Source: Cloacimonetes bacterium UBA5835
Lineage (GTDB): Bacteria > Cloacimonadota > Cloacimonadia > Cloacimonadales > Cloacimonadaceae
DNA length: 64,000 bases
Reading direction: 5' to 3'
Assembly (NCBI GenBank): GCA_002432865.1
Contig: DJGX01000019.1
Location: 1 to 64,000 of the forward strand
In this document: piece after piece, positions 35,797-45,680 of the stretch
Numbering within the stretch: position 1 is the stretch's first letter
Layout of the letters: each line of letters begins with the position of its first letter
Notes under the pieces: model-generated
The model's input: only the letters and a program-made list of their open reading frames with translations
What the model was told of the DNA's origin: nothing
Database searches by the model: none
Position numbers and translations under genes: made by a program

Positions 35797-36833
35797 AAGA
35801 ACCGGAACGCATAATAATTGTTCAAACTGCTTTCATTGGCGATGTAATTTTAATAACTCCCCTAATAAGAGCAGTAGCAAAGCTATTTAATAAAACCAAA
35901 ATTGATGTTTTGGTAGTAAACGAAGCCGCTAAACTCCTGGAAAATAATCCTTATGTGAATGAAGTGATTATCGATTCCAAGCGAAAAAATGTGTGGCAAT
36001 CTACTGTGCAGTTGATACGCTATATTAAAAATAGACACTATAACATAGCTATCACTCCGCACAGTTCATTTCGGACTCATTTAATCCTATATTTAAGTAA
36101 AATTCCGGAAAGAATTGGTTTTGATAGAGGTTTTGCCAAATGGATGCTGACCAAAAAAGTAGAACATCCAGTGGGACCGCATAAAATAATTAAAAACTTA
36201 GGCCTCGTAAAACCCCTCAGTAATAAGGAATTCGATATTCAGACAGAGCTTTTCCCCTCAGCTAATGATAAACATAAAGCGGAGGAATTGCTAAAGGCAT
36301 TATCTGGAAAGACATTAATTGCTATTGCTCCCGGTTCAATCTGGAAGACTAAATGCTGGGAACTAAATTCCTATATCTCACTTTGCCGGAAACTTTTAGA
36401 TAGTGGATATGGCATTGTTTTAATTGGAGGAGAAAGCGATAAACCTCAATGTGATGAAATAGAAATTGCTATAGAGAAGAATAATGCTAACCTAATTAAT
36501 CTTGCAGGAGTTACTAATTTACTGGAGAGCGCTGCCATTATCGAAAAATGCTCTTTAATGATTTGTAATGATAGTGGCGCTATGCATATTGCCAATGCTA
36601 TGCAGACCAGGGTCTTTGCTTTTTTTGGTCCTACCGTTCCTCTATTTGGTTATTATCCATATAGAGAAGGAGACAAATTTTTTGAAGTTGATCTTAAATG
36701 CAGACCCTGTGGTAGTCATGGTGCTAAAAAATGTCCTTTAGATCATCATAACTGTATGAAACTCATTGCCGTAGAACCTGTTTTAGAGGCTGTAAATCTA
36801 CTTTTTTTAAGAAGGAATAATGAATTTAATTGA
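35793..36833 (+). CDS. waaF: ADP-heptose:LPS heptosyltransferase
   Basis: 346 residues, GT9 family. Motifs: IIIVQTAFIGDVILITPLIRAVAKLF, LLENNPYVNEVIIDSKR, the donor site LIAIAPGSIWKTKCWELNSYISLCRKL, MICNDSGAMHIANAMQTRVFAFFGPTVP and the Cys/His tail LKCRPCGSHGAKKCPLDHHNCM typical of WaaF-like enzymes. It transfers L-glycero-D-manno-heptose to the inner core. WaaF is the closest subtype by eye; WaaC or WaaQ cannot be excluded. Confidence 0.85.
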   Translation: MKEPERIIIVQTAFIGDVILITPLIRAVAKLFNKTKIDVLVVNEAAKLLENNPYVNEVIIDSKRKNVWQSTVQLIRYIKNRHYNIAITPHSSFRTHLILYLSKIPERIGFDRGFAKWMLTKKVEHPVGPHKIIKNLGLVKPLSNKEFDIQTELFPSANDKHKAEELLKALSGKTLIAIAPGSIWKTKCWELNSYISLCRKLLDSGYGIVLIGGESDKPQCDEIEIAIEKNNANLINLAGVTNLLESAAIIEKCSLMICNDSGAMHIANAMQTRVFAFFGPTVPLFGYYPYREGDKFFEVDLKCRPCGSHGAKKCPLDHHNCMKLIAVEPVLEAVNLLFLRRNNEFN

Positions 36834-37563
36834 TGCACATTGCCATCTGGCTAATCTGAATCAGTTAATGCCAGTAAAGCCATTATTGGAAGAGGCAGAA
36901 AAACTGGGTATCTTTTTTTGGCTTTCATCTGTGCTTACTCAATCGGAAATTGCTTGGCACCAAAATAACCCTGACAATAGAATTGCTTACAGTGCTGGTA
37001 TTCATCCTTGTTATGATGAATGCGATTTAGAATTGGAAGATATAGAAATCCTTTGCCAAAAGAAAAGAATCTGGGCAATTGGTGAAATAGGTTTGGATAG
37101 AAATAATCCAAATTATGAGTGTCAGGTGGAGCTTTTTATTGCCCAATTGGAACTTGCCAAACAATATAATCTACCAGTAGTTTTGCATCTGGTAGGACAT
37201 ACAACCGAGGCTTATAAAATCCTGAAGCAATATAATCTGCAATATCTTGTTCACGGTTATGCAGGTTCCCTACAAGGTTACAAAGAACTTTTACGCCTAA
37301 ATACTCTGTTTACTATTTCTGAGCGGTTGTTGAAGAAGGATAAAAAAGAACTTTTACTGGCTATGATAGATAGTAAACGCTATCTTTTTGAAACAGATAT
37401 CACTCGTGAATATGTAAAAGTAGGAGAAAAGAATCCTCTTTTGCGCTTATCTTCACTTGTTTCTTCTGTAGCTGATCTTTCAGGAATTATGTTAGAGCAA
37501 TTAATCACAGAACAGCAAAGAAACTTTAATGGCTATGAACAAAGCGGATTTTTCCAGAACTGA
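36820..37563 (+). CDS. TatD-family metal-dependent hydrolase
   Basis: 247 residues, TIM-barrel. Metal ligands visible: IDAHCHL near the start, IGEIGLDR (Glu), VVLHLVG (His), VHGYAG (His) and FETDITRE (Asp). TatD proteins are 3'-5' DNases or deoxyribonuclease-like hydrolases. Slightly short, and H-x-H is followed by less conserved spacing. It overlaps waaF by 14 bases and the next gene by 35 bases. Confidence 0.82.
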   Translation: MNLIDAHCHLANLNQLMPVKPLLEEAEKLGIFFWLSSVLTQSEIAWHQNNPDNRIAYSAGIHPCYDECDLELEDIEILCQKKRIWAIGEIGLDRNNPNYECQVELFIAQLELAKQYNLPVVLHLVGHTTEAYKILKQYNLQYLVHGYAGSLQGYKELLRLNTLFTISERLLKKDKKELLLAMIDSKRYLFETDITREYVKVGEKNPLLRLSSLVSSVADLSGIMLEQLITEQQRNFNGYEQSGFFQN

Positions 37564-38302
37564 ACTTTTAATTGGTGAAAAAGGACTGCAGGCATTATCC
37601 AAAACTTGTATAGCAGTTATTGGTTTGGGGGGAGTTGGTTCTTATTCTGCAGAAGCATTAGCTCGTTCAGGAATTGGCAAATTGATCTTAGTTGATTTTG
37701 ATATAGTTGAGCCAAGCAATGTAAACAGGCAGATTTTAGCTTTGCAATCAACTATTGGTAAATACAAAGCAGACCTTATGCAACAGCGAATTCTGGATAT
37801 CAATCCACAAGCGGAAATTGTTGTTCACCGGGAAGTTCTGAACAAAGATAATCAAGAACAGTTACTTGCTGAAGCTGATTATTGTGTAGATGCCATTGAT
37901 AGTTTGAACTCCAAAATTGACTTGCTGGAATTTCTGGTTAGAAATAAGAAGAGATTTATCAGTGTGATGGGAGCAGGAAATCGTCTGGATCCTAATTTAA
38001 TTCATATTTCCACTTTGGATAAGAGCCATAATTGTCCTTTGGCGCGTAGAGTTCGTAAGCTATTAAAGCAAAGAGAGATTGAGATTAATTTCCCTTGTGT
38101 GTATTCTTCTGAGCTTCCTATCAAACCCAATCAAAAAAGTAATAATCCTTCAATTGAACACCCAAATATTTCCCAAAAAATCGTTTACAATAACTCTCAA
38201 CGCATACCTATTGGTTCAATAAGTTATATACCAGCAATTATGGGAATGATGGCTTCTTCCTGGGTCATAAAATCTATCCTGAAAGATAGCACTGATAATT
38301 AA
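37529..38302 (+). CDS. tcdA: tRNA threonylcarbamoyladenosine dehydratase (TcdA/CsdL)
   Basis: 257 residues, ThiF/E1-like. FSRTELLIGEKGLQALSKTCIAVIGLGGVGSYSAEALARSGIGKLILVDFDIVEPSNVNRQ, the RQ motif, CVDAIDSLNSKIDLL and DKSHNCPLARRVRKLLKQREI match TcdA, which cyclises t6A in tRNA to ct6A using ATP. The C-terminal insert (PIKPNQKSNNPSIEH) and the closing PAIMGMMASSWVIKSIL helix are typical. The start lies 35 bases inside the TatD gene. Confidence 0.9.
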   Translation: MAMNKADFSRTELLIGEKGLQALSKTCIAVIGLGGVGSYSAEALARSGIGKLILVDFDIVEPSNVNRQILALQSTIGKYKADLMQQRILDINPQAEIVVHREVLNKDNQEQLLAEADYCVDAIDSLNSKIDLLEFLVRNKKRFISVMGAGNRLDPNLIHISTLDKSHNCPLARRVRKLLKQREIEINFPCVYSSELPIKPNQKSNNPSIEHPNISQKIVYNNSQRIPIGSISYIPAIMGMMASSWVIKSILKDSTDN

Positions 38303-38420
38303 TTAATCACCTATTCTGATAAAGTAGCATTTTATTGAGCATCAATACTGCTGATTGGGTATTATCTCTTCCGAAAACAGAGAATTTACTTTTCCCTTTC
38401 TGCCCTTTTTTAGATTTTGC

Positions 38421-38450
38421 TTGACTTTTTGTGGATGATATATAGATTAT
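38421..38450 (+). promoter_or_regulatory. Probable promoter of the aldolase-GAPDH genes
   Basis: TTGACT (38421-38426) with TATAGA (38441) or TAGATT (38443) as -10; spacers 14 or 16. The region to the ATG at 38484 is AT-rich and GGAGG precedes the start. Confidence 0.5.
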
Positions 38451-38483
38451 CTAATAAGAATTTTATTATGCTGGAGGTATAAA

Positions 38484-39458
38484 ATGTTTTTATCAGGTTT
38501 ACAAATGAAAGAGGTTTTTCTAAAAGCCAAAAAAATGCGTTTTGGGATTATCGCTTCCAATGTGGTCTTCGACACACAAATCCGAGCCCTTATTCAAGGT
38601 TATGCAGCTGTAAATTCTGATGGCTTACTTCAAATGAGTACAGGTGCCTGTAAATATGCAGCAGGTTCCTCTCAAGATATACAAATTGGAGCCAGAATGA
38701 TTTCAGCAATGGCTAAGACCTTTGCATCCCAATTTCCTAAATGTGGAATCGGTTTACATATAGACCATGCCACACCTAACTATTTTGATTTCATAAAGTT
38801 TTGTATTGAAAACGACTTAGTAACTTCTGTAATGATTGATGCTTCCAAAGAAAATCTGGAAGATAATATCCGTATCACTAAAGAGGTTGTAGATTTAGCT
38901 CATAAATATAATATTCTGGTAGAAGGTGAAATTGGCCATATCAAGGGTGCTGAAGATGAAATTGTTTCCGAAGATGAACTTTATACTAAACCAGAAGAAG
39001 CTTTAGAATTTGTAAAACGCACAAATGTAGACCTTTTTGCGGCTTCAGTAGGAACCAATCATGGCGTTTGTAAAGGAGAAAATATCGTTCTCCGCCTCGA
39101 TTTAATCAAAGAAATTGATGACCTGCTAATTAAAAATGGAGTAGAAAGAGGATTAGTTTTACACGGTGCTTCGGGGTTAACAGACCAACAGCAAAAAACT
39201 GCTATTGCCAATGGAGTAGTAAAAATCAATAAAGATACCCATTATCAAATGGATATGGCTTCTGCTATTCAAGAATATTGGGAAAAAGAAAAGTATGCAA
39301 TCGTCTGCCCTCCAGATATGGATCCAAATCTCTATGTTCCTAACAAAAGTAAATTTGACCCTCGCAAATGGCTGATTAAAGGTGAAGAAAAAATGCAGAA
39401 CACAGTTATGGATTTCTGCAATATTTCCGGTAGCGCACAAAATAGTATATTACTATAA
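38484..39458 (+). CDS. fba: Class II fructose-bisphosphate aldolase
   Basis: 324 residues. Zinc enzyme of glycolysis/gluconeogenesis that splits fructose 1,6-bisphosphate. Motifs: GIGLHIDHATP (metal His; most relatives have a variant of LHLDH), VMIDASKENLEDNI, VEGEIGHIKGAED, the zinc-binding ASVGTNHGV, and the phosphate-binding LVLHGASGL and VVKINKDTHYQM. Downstream 16 bases lies gap, so the two glycolytic enzymes are co-transcribed. GGAGG precedes the ATG. Confidence 0.92.
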   Translation: MFLSGLQMKEVFLKAKKMRFGIIASNVVFDTQIRALIQGYAAVNSDGLLQMSTGACKYAAGSSQDIQIGARMISAMAKTFASQFPKCGIGLHIDHATPNYFDFIKFCIENDLVTSVMIDASKENLEDNIRITKEVVDLAHKYNILVEGEIGHIKGAEDEIVSEDELYTKPEEALEFVKRTNVDLFAASVGTNHGVCKGENIVLRLDLIKEIDDLLIKNGVERGLVLHGASGLTDQQQKTAIANGVVKINKDTHYQMDMASAIQEYWEKEKYAIVCPPDMDPNLYVPNKSKFDPRKWLIKGEEKMQNTVMDFCNISGSAQNSILL

Positions 39459-39471
39459 CTGAAGGAGATAG

Positions 39472-40473
<1,002 letters not shown>

Positions 40474-40653
40474 AGGGTTAGTTCTTACCAGATGCATTAA
40501 TAATCCTATTACCTCCAAGGAAAAGTTAGCAGTGGAGAGATAAAGCTGTACTAATATTTTCCTGGTATTACAATAGTATTTACAAGATAGAAGAGCTCAA
40601 GTTTCGCTTGACAAAACTACTGCTACCAGAAAGTTTTTCTTGGAAACGAGGTT

Positions 40654-40729
40654 GGGGCTATAGCTCAGTTGGTAGAGCGAATGGTTCGCAATCATTAGGC
40701 CAGGGGTTCGAATCCCCTTAGCTCCACCA
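40654..40729 (+). tRNA. tRNA-Ala (anticodon CGC)
   Basis: Cloverleaf: acceptor GGGGCTA with TAGCTCC, D arm GCTC/GAGC, anticodon stem AATGG/TCATT around loop TTCGCAA with anticodon CGC, T arm AGGGG TTCGAAT CCCCT, encoded CCA at 40727-40729. It reads GCG alanine codons, so a second tRNA-Ala (UGC or GGC) must exist elsewhere. A TTGACA at 40608 lacks a good -10. Confidence 0.94.
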
Positions 40730-40821
40730 TAATTTTTTCTGCTTAATAAGAATAAGTCTATCTCCTATAGCCTTTCTGGCTGTATGCCGAGTTCAAATTT
40801 CAATAATTATCTCTTAATCTC

Positions 40822-40851
40822 GTTTAGGAACTGTTAGAGAAGCTCCTAAAC
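40822..40851. promoter_or_regulatory. Inverted repeat upstream of the Fe-alcohol dehydrogenase
   Basis: GTTTAGGA (40822-40829) and TCCTAAAC (40844-40851) are exact 8-bp arms around 14 bases, about 130 bases before the dehydrogenase start. No T-run follows on the plus strand, so an operator is as likely as a terminator. Confidence 0.3.
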
Positions 40852-40984
40852 AGTAAAAAATTTCAGCTTTTAAAATGGAATCAGGGGAAAAATGGGCATT
40901 TTTACTTGTTTTATTACAGATTTGCGTTATTTTGTATTTAGATTCTGAACAACAAGCACAAAAAGGAATATGAAGGAGATAGAA

Positions 40985-42127
40985 ATGGAGGCCTTTAGTT
41001 TTTGTAATCCTACCCGGATTGAATTTGGAACGGGAAAGATTAAAATATTGGGAATGGAACTACACAAAGCGGGTATCAAAAGCTGCTTGATGGTAGCTGG
41101 CGGAGGTTCAATAAAGGCAAATGGCGTTTATCTTCAGGTTTGTGAATCGTTAAATAAATCCGGAATCCGTTTCGTTGAAAGTTGGGGGGTTCAATCTAAT
41201 CCTACTTTACAAAAGGTTAATGAACTCTGTGAACTGGCAAAAGAAGAAAAAGTGGAAGCCATTCTTGCTGTTGGAGGTGGAAGTGTAATTGATACTGCAA
41301 AGACCGTTGCTGCTGGTGTATATTTACAAAATATCTGGAATGCTTTTTTAGGAAAGGAACGAATTCGTAATGCTCTACCAATTTATACAGTTTTAACAAT
41401 TTCCGCCACAGGCAGCGAAATGAATGGAAATGCCGTTATTACTAATAACGAAACCCTGCAAAAATGGAGTATTTATTCCCCGTTGATCTATCCACATTTA
41501 AGTATTATAGACCCTTCTGTGCAAAGTAGTTTACCTTTCAAACAAACTGCTAATGGAGCAATGGATGCCATTGCTCATATTTTAGAATTTTACTTTGCCG
41601 ATGATCGAGCTATCGCTACCTTAGCAATCGACGATGCTCTGCAAAAAACAATTATAGAAATGACTGACCGCCTGCAACTTAATTCCGGGGATTTACTAGC
41701 CAGAGGAAATTTGGCATGGTGCGCTACTTTGGCTTTAAATGGAATTTCCGGAATCGGAATGAAGGGAGGCGACTGGGCTTGTCATTCAATAGAACATAGT
41801 TTCTCTGCTTTACATCCAGATATTGCTCATGGTGAAGGTTTAGGAGTTATTTTCCCTGCTTGGATTGAATATATGAGTGAAAAAGACCCCTCTCGCTTTT
41901 TACGCTGGGCTAAAAATGTTTGGGATGAAGAAAATGTTTCCCGCGCTCTACATAGATTTCGCGATAAATTGGAATCTTGGGGAATGGCACAAACTTTGCG
42001 AGACCTGGGTATTAAGGAAAATGAACTGCCACAAATAGTTAATAATATTATGAGTAGTCCCAGAATCGGAATGGTTAGTAAATTATCTGCTGTGGAAGTA
42101 GAATCCTTATTAATGCTGGCATATTAA
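40985..42127 (+). CDS. Iron-containing alcohol dehydrogenase (BdhA/YqhD-like)
   Basis: 380 residues, group III Fe-ADH. FCNPTRIEFGTGKI opening, NAD(P) motif LAVGGGSVIDTAKTVAAG, LPIYTVLTISATGSEMNG and the metal ligands in ANGAMDAIAHILEFYF and CHSIEHSFSALHPDIAHGEGLGV. It reduces aldehydes such as butanal to alcohols with NAD(P)H, a sink for reducing power. AAGGAG 6 bases upstream picks the ATG at 40985; an ATG at 40970 lacks a properly spaced site. Stands alone between tRNA-Ala and a repeat. Confidence 0.9.
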   Translation: MEAFSFCNPTRIEFGTGKIKILGMELHKAGIKSCLMVAGGGSIKANGVYLQVCESLNKSGIRFVESWGVQSNPTLQKVNELCELAKEEKVEAILAVGGGSVIDTAKTVAAGVYLQNIWNAFLGKERIRNALPIYTVLTISATGSEMNGNAVITNNETLQKWSIYSPLIYPHLSIIDPSVQSSLPFKQTANGAMDAIAHILEFYFADDRAIATLAIDDALQKTIIEMTDRLQLNSGDLLARGNLAWCATLALNGISGIGMKGGDWACHSIEHSFSALHPDIAHGEGLGVIFPAWIEYMSEKDPSRFLRWAKNVWDEENVSRALHRFRDKLESWGMAQTLRDLGIKENELPQIVNNIMSSPRIGMVSKLSAVEVESLLMLAY

Positions 42128-42335
42128 ATTACATATTGCAGCTCTTATATTAGATAACAGTAACTTCTTTATCTTTCCTCAGCATTAGGAAAGTACACCA
42201 TATAAATTATACATAAAAAAGCAATCGCCGAAACGGTATTGGATAATCTGTGCGGTAAACATATCTAATACCTTATCCTTGTTAGCTTCTACCCAATGTA
42301 TATAGATGTGATTTAACCAAAATGAATTTATGGCG

Positions 42336-42826
42336 AGTAGAGGGTATAAGTACCCCCCTACCAGAGATAATAAATGTCACTAACCCAAAAATGGCAAAAG
42401 CACAGAAAGGGAAAATGTAAGAAATGTAAAGATAAGCAGGAAGTACTAAAACCAAAGAAAGTACTTAGCCAATTCCAAATAGATATACAATATCAAGCAG
42501 TTCATTTTATTATTCTCTAATGCAGACCTACTTTCAATAGTGATGTAGAATCCTTTCATAACCTTATTGAAGAAGAATTCTCTCCTTTTTAAAAAACCGA
42601 ATAGTGAAATTGATCTCTTGGCTAAAACTTTCGCTTACCAAATCTGGTGCAATTCCTTTAGAAATATTAGAGGTAGAGAAAATCAAAATTCTGAACAAAT
42701 CTACCCCTCAGAATTGAATACCAAGAAACCTCTTCCTGTTGTCCCTGCTATTTTGGTTTACGAGTATATGCAGCTGATTGGAAAGGCTAACAAAAAGGGG
42801 GATAATTTTTACCCTTGCCACCTAAG
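42336..42826 (+). repeat. Intergenic repeat family B, copy 1, with ORF remnant
   Basis: The 780-base gap before lepB matches 62880-63067 in two blocks: 42342-42395 against 62884-62937, and 42735-42786 against 62982-63031, the latter with 22 identical bases at 42765-42786. The left block reads in frame GISTPLPEIINVTNPK against GIGTNLIEIINATKPK, with mostly silent or conservative changes, so it was once coding. A 102-codon frame at 42567-42875 overlaps the right block. The right end (ATTTTTACCCTTGCCACC) carries the terminal motif of the other repeats. From 42128 to 42335 only a GAAAGTACACC word is recognisable. Confidence 0.6.
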
Positions 42827-42909
42827 CTCTCCTAAGCTTTTACTTGACACAAACCCTGTTCTTAAAGCTTTGTAATTTAAATAGGTATAAATGATAAGGA
42901 TATTTACTG

Positions 42910-43836
42910 ATGAGAGATAAAATAAGCGCAAAAAAAGACAAAACTAAATTAGACGCCCTACCCTATACTGTTACTCCCCCTCCTGAAGGGAAAAAATTCC
43001 ATAAGCGTAAACCTGGTTTGCAAGATTGGGTGGAGGCAATCCTTTTTGCTTTTGTAGTGGCAATGATCATTCGTAATTATACTTTCGAGAATTTCTTGAT
43101 CCCCTCTTCTTCTATGGAAAAGACACTTTTAGTGGGTGATTATTTGGTAGCCAATAAGATTAAGTACTTTTTCAGTGATCCCAAGCAAGGTGAAATCGTC
43201 ACATTCCGCTATCCCAAAATTGAAGAAGGCACACCTGAACACAAGGATTATAAGGATGATTTTATCAAGATCTTTCCGCCTATTTATATAAACAAGAAAC
43301 AGAGCTTTTCCAAATTTCCCTTAACTGCTTTTCATATAAGCTATTATGCCCGTAGGAACATTGTTAAACGAGTGATCGGAATGCCTGGCGACACAGTTGA
43401 AATAAAAGATAAAATTGTTTATGTGAACGGCAAAGAATATACAAAAGGTTTTGAAAATTATGGAGTGGCTATTCCCAGTCCACCTGCTTCTCCAGAACGA
43501 ATTGAATATTTTACCTATCCAGAGAACAGCTTTGATTATGTTTCAATGAATCCCTGGTATGAACCTTATAGAATTAAGCCCGAAGGTGATTCCACCGCTG
43601 TTCGTAAAATATTCAATCGCGATTGGTTTGGCCCAATAAAGGTTCCCGAAAACAGTTATTTTGTAATGGGCGACAATCGTGATGTTAGTGAAGATAGTCG
43701 TTATTGGGGTTTTTTAGAACGAAAACATATAACCGGGACTCCCTGGTTGATTTTCTTCAGCAGGGGAATTGAGTTTAATAAACTTTATGATGAACCCCAT
43801 ATTCGATGGAACAGGATTTTCAGGCATCCCAGTTAG
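42910..43836 (+). CDS. lepB: Signal peptidase I
   Basis: 308 residues. One N-terminal membrane helix (WVEAILFAFVVAMIIRNYTFENF), the catalytic Ser in IPSSSMEKTLLVGDYL, the Lys in RRNIVKRVIGMPGDTVEIKD, and the box E motif YFVMGDNRDVSEDSRYWGF. It cleaves signal peptides from exported proteins. Longer than minimal LepB owing to an insert (about 85-135). TTGACA at 42844-42849 may belong to its promoter, though no well-spaced -10 is evident. It overlaps hemW by 31 bases. Confidence 0.93.
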   Translation: MRDKISAKKDKTKLDALPYTVTPPPEGKKFHKRKPGLQDWVEAILFAFVVAMIIRNYTFENFLIPSSSMEKTLLVGDYLVANKIKYFFSDPKQGEIVTFRYPKIEEGTPEHKDYKDDFIKIFPPIYINKKQSFSKFPLTAFHISYYARRNIVKRVIGMPGDTVEIKDKIVYVNGKEYTKGFENYGVAIPSPPASPERIEYFTYPENSFDYVSMNPWYEPYRIKPEGDSTAVRKIFNRDWFGPIKVPENSYFVMGDNRDVSEDSRYWGFLERKHITGTPWLIFFSRGIEFNKLYDEPHIRWNRIFRHPS

Positions 43837-44930
43837 GGCTTTATATCCATATTCCTTTTTGCCTTACAAAATGCGGGTATTGCAGTTTTTTCACTCTGCC
43901 TTTTCGACAAAGTTCATTATATGAATATGTTGGCTATATAGAAAAAGAGAAAGTACTATATCGCTATCAGTTAAAAAGACCTTTAGCCACAATCTATTTT
44001 GGCGGGGGAACTCCTTCCCTTTTAAGTGCAGAACAGATTATGGCTATTTTAGAAGGCCTAAATATTTTACCTGATGCCGAAATCACTCTGGAAATTAATC
44101 CTCTGCAAATTACAGAACAATATTTAAAGGCACTGAAAACAACACCTGTAAATCGCTTGTCTATAGGGATGCAAAGTATGAATAATTCAGAACTTGCCTG
44201 GCTGAATAGACATCATAATATGGAACAAATAATAGATAAAATAGCTCTATGCCGTAAAGAAAACTTCAATAATATTTCCTTAGACCTAATTTACGGATTG
44301 CCAAATAGTTCAGTTCAAACCGTACAACAAACAGTTGATGCCTATCTGAAACTTCAACCGGAACATATTTCCTGCTATCTTTTAACCCTTGATGAAGATT
44401 GTCCCCTGGCCGATGAAATAGATAAACTGCCCAACGAAGATATTCTGGCTGAACAATATGAATATCTTTGTAGCTATTTGAAACAAGCAGGGTATACTCA
44501 CTATGAAATATCCAATTTTGCTATACCAGGCTTTGAATCAAAACATAACTTAAGATACTGGAAGAGTGAGGATTATTTGGCTTTGGGAGTTTCTGCCTCA
44601 GGATGGATTTACCCTATGCGTTATCAAAATCCTGTAGATATCAATGCCTATTATGAAAATGTGAAAAATAGAGTTATTTTCCCCCAAAAGGAAGAACTCT
44701 CTAACCAAAGAATTATTCAGGACTATTTGATGATGGGATTGCGTTTGCGAGAAGGGATTAACCTACAAGAATTTAATGAGCGGTTTCAGATTCCCCTTAT
44801 GGAAATATATCGTGAGCAGATAAATAAGCTGATTAAGATAAAAATGCTTACTCTGCAAGAAGGAAACTTAGCTTTAACAGAACAAGCCCTTTTTGTTTCC
44901 AATCGCGTAATTGGAGATTTAATATTATGA
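43806..44930 (+). CDS. hemW: HemW-like radical SAM haem chaperone
   Basis: 374 residues. LGLYIHIPFCLTKCGYCSFFT holds the Cx3Cx2C [4Fe-4S] motif, followed by YFGGGTPSLL, LEINPLQI, RLSIGMQSMNNSEL and LDLIYGLPNSSVQT, matching HemW rather than true coproporphyrinogen dehydrogenase, which needs longer N- and C-termini. HemW transfers haem; older annotation calls it oxygen-independent coproporphyrinogen oxidase. It starts 31 bases before the lepB stop. Confidence 0.87.
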   Translation: MEQDFQASQLGLYIHIPFCLTKCGYCSFFTLPFRQSSLYEYVGYIEKEKVLYRYQLKRPLATIYFGGGTPSLLSAEQIMAILEGLNILPDAEITLEINPLQITEQYLKALKTTPVNRLSIGMQSMNNSELAWLNRHHNMEQIIDKIALCRKENFNNISLDLIYGLPNSSVQTVQQTVDAYLKLQPEHISCYLLTLDEDCPLADEIDKLPNEDILAEQYEYLCSYLKQAGYTHYEISNFAIPGFESKHNLRYWKSEDYLALGVSASGWIYPMRYQNPVDINAYYENVKNRVIFPQKEELSNQRIIQDYLMMGLRLREGINLQEFNERFQIPLMEIYREQINKLIKIKMLTLQEGNLALTEQALFVSNRVIGDLIL

Positions 44931-45664
44931 ATTTGATGGAATGGAGAATACTTCTTGATAAATTGATTAATGATAGCGATTTTGCCCATAAAAGTTACTT
45001 TGCCGGGGGCTGTGTGCGTGATTTTCTTTTAAATCCCGATAGTTCTATCACAAGCGATATTGATATCTGTGTGGAAATTTTTGAAGGAGGAATTGCCCTG
45101 GCCAAATATCTACAGAACTATCTGCCGGAAAGTGATATTATTATCCATCAAAGTTTTGGAACTGCTTCCTTGCGCTATAAAAACTATAAGCTGGAATTTG
45201 TGGCTACCCGAAAAGAGAAATATTATCCTGGCAGTCGTTATCCCCAAGTACAATTTGGAAACTTACTGGATGATGTCTTAAGGAGGGATTTTACTATTAA
45301 TGCATTACTTATGTCTATTACCACAGGTGAAATTTTGGATCTTTCCTGTAAAGGACTTAGCGATTTGAAACAAGGAATTATTCGCACAGTACAAGACCCG
45401 GATAAAAGTTTTTCAGAAGACCCTTTAAGGATGCTAAGAGCACTGCAATTTGCTTTACGCTTTAATTTTCAAATAGAAGATAAAACACTAAAAGCAATGC
45501 AAAAAAATACTCCTGCCCTGAAAATCCTTTCTAAAAGAGCAATACAAGAAGAACTAAATAAAATCCCTGAAAGCAAACGACAGGAAGCAATTGCGTTCAT
45601 AGATAAAATGAATTGGAAACCCTATCTAAAGCATAAAAGTGAAACCCAGAATGAACAATGTTAG
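44927..45664 (+). CDS. Short CCA-adding/poly(A)-polymerase-type nucleotidyltransferase
   Basis: 245 residues. Class II nucleotidyltransferase head: FAGGCVRDFLL, SDIDICVE (two catalytic Asp), FGTASLRYKNYKLEFVATRKE, VLRRDFTINALLMSI, then RMLRALQFALRFNFQIE. The C-terminal body and tail of full enzymes (usually 380-480 residues in all) are missing after about 30 more residues. Both tRNAs here encode CCA, so it may only repair ends, or act as a poly(A) polymerase. Start overlaps hemW as ATGA. Confidence 0.82.
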   Translation: MNLMEWRILLDKLINDSDFAHKSYFAGGCVRDFLLNPDSSITSDIDICVEIFEGGIALAKYLQNYLPESDIIIHQSFGTASLRYKNYKLEFVATRKEKYYPGSRYPQVQFGNLLDDVLRRDFTINALLMSITTGEILDLSCKGLSDLKQGIIRTVQDPDKSFSEDPLRMLRALQFALRFNFQIEDKTLKAMQKNTPALKILSKRAIQEELNKIPESKRQEAIAFIDKMNWKPYLKHKSETQNEQC

Positions 45665-45680
45665 CTATATTAAAATAGTA

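Noticed and set aside
40608..40636. TTGACA upstream of tRNA-Ala as a promoter
   Set aside because: No acceptable -10 at 15-19 bases; left uncalled.
42567..42875. 102-codon frame as an independent gene
   Set aside because: No ribosome-binding site; only its end matches the repeat B remnant. Treated as debris.
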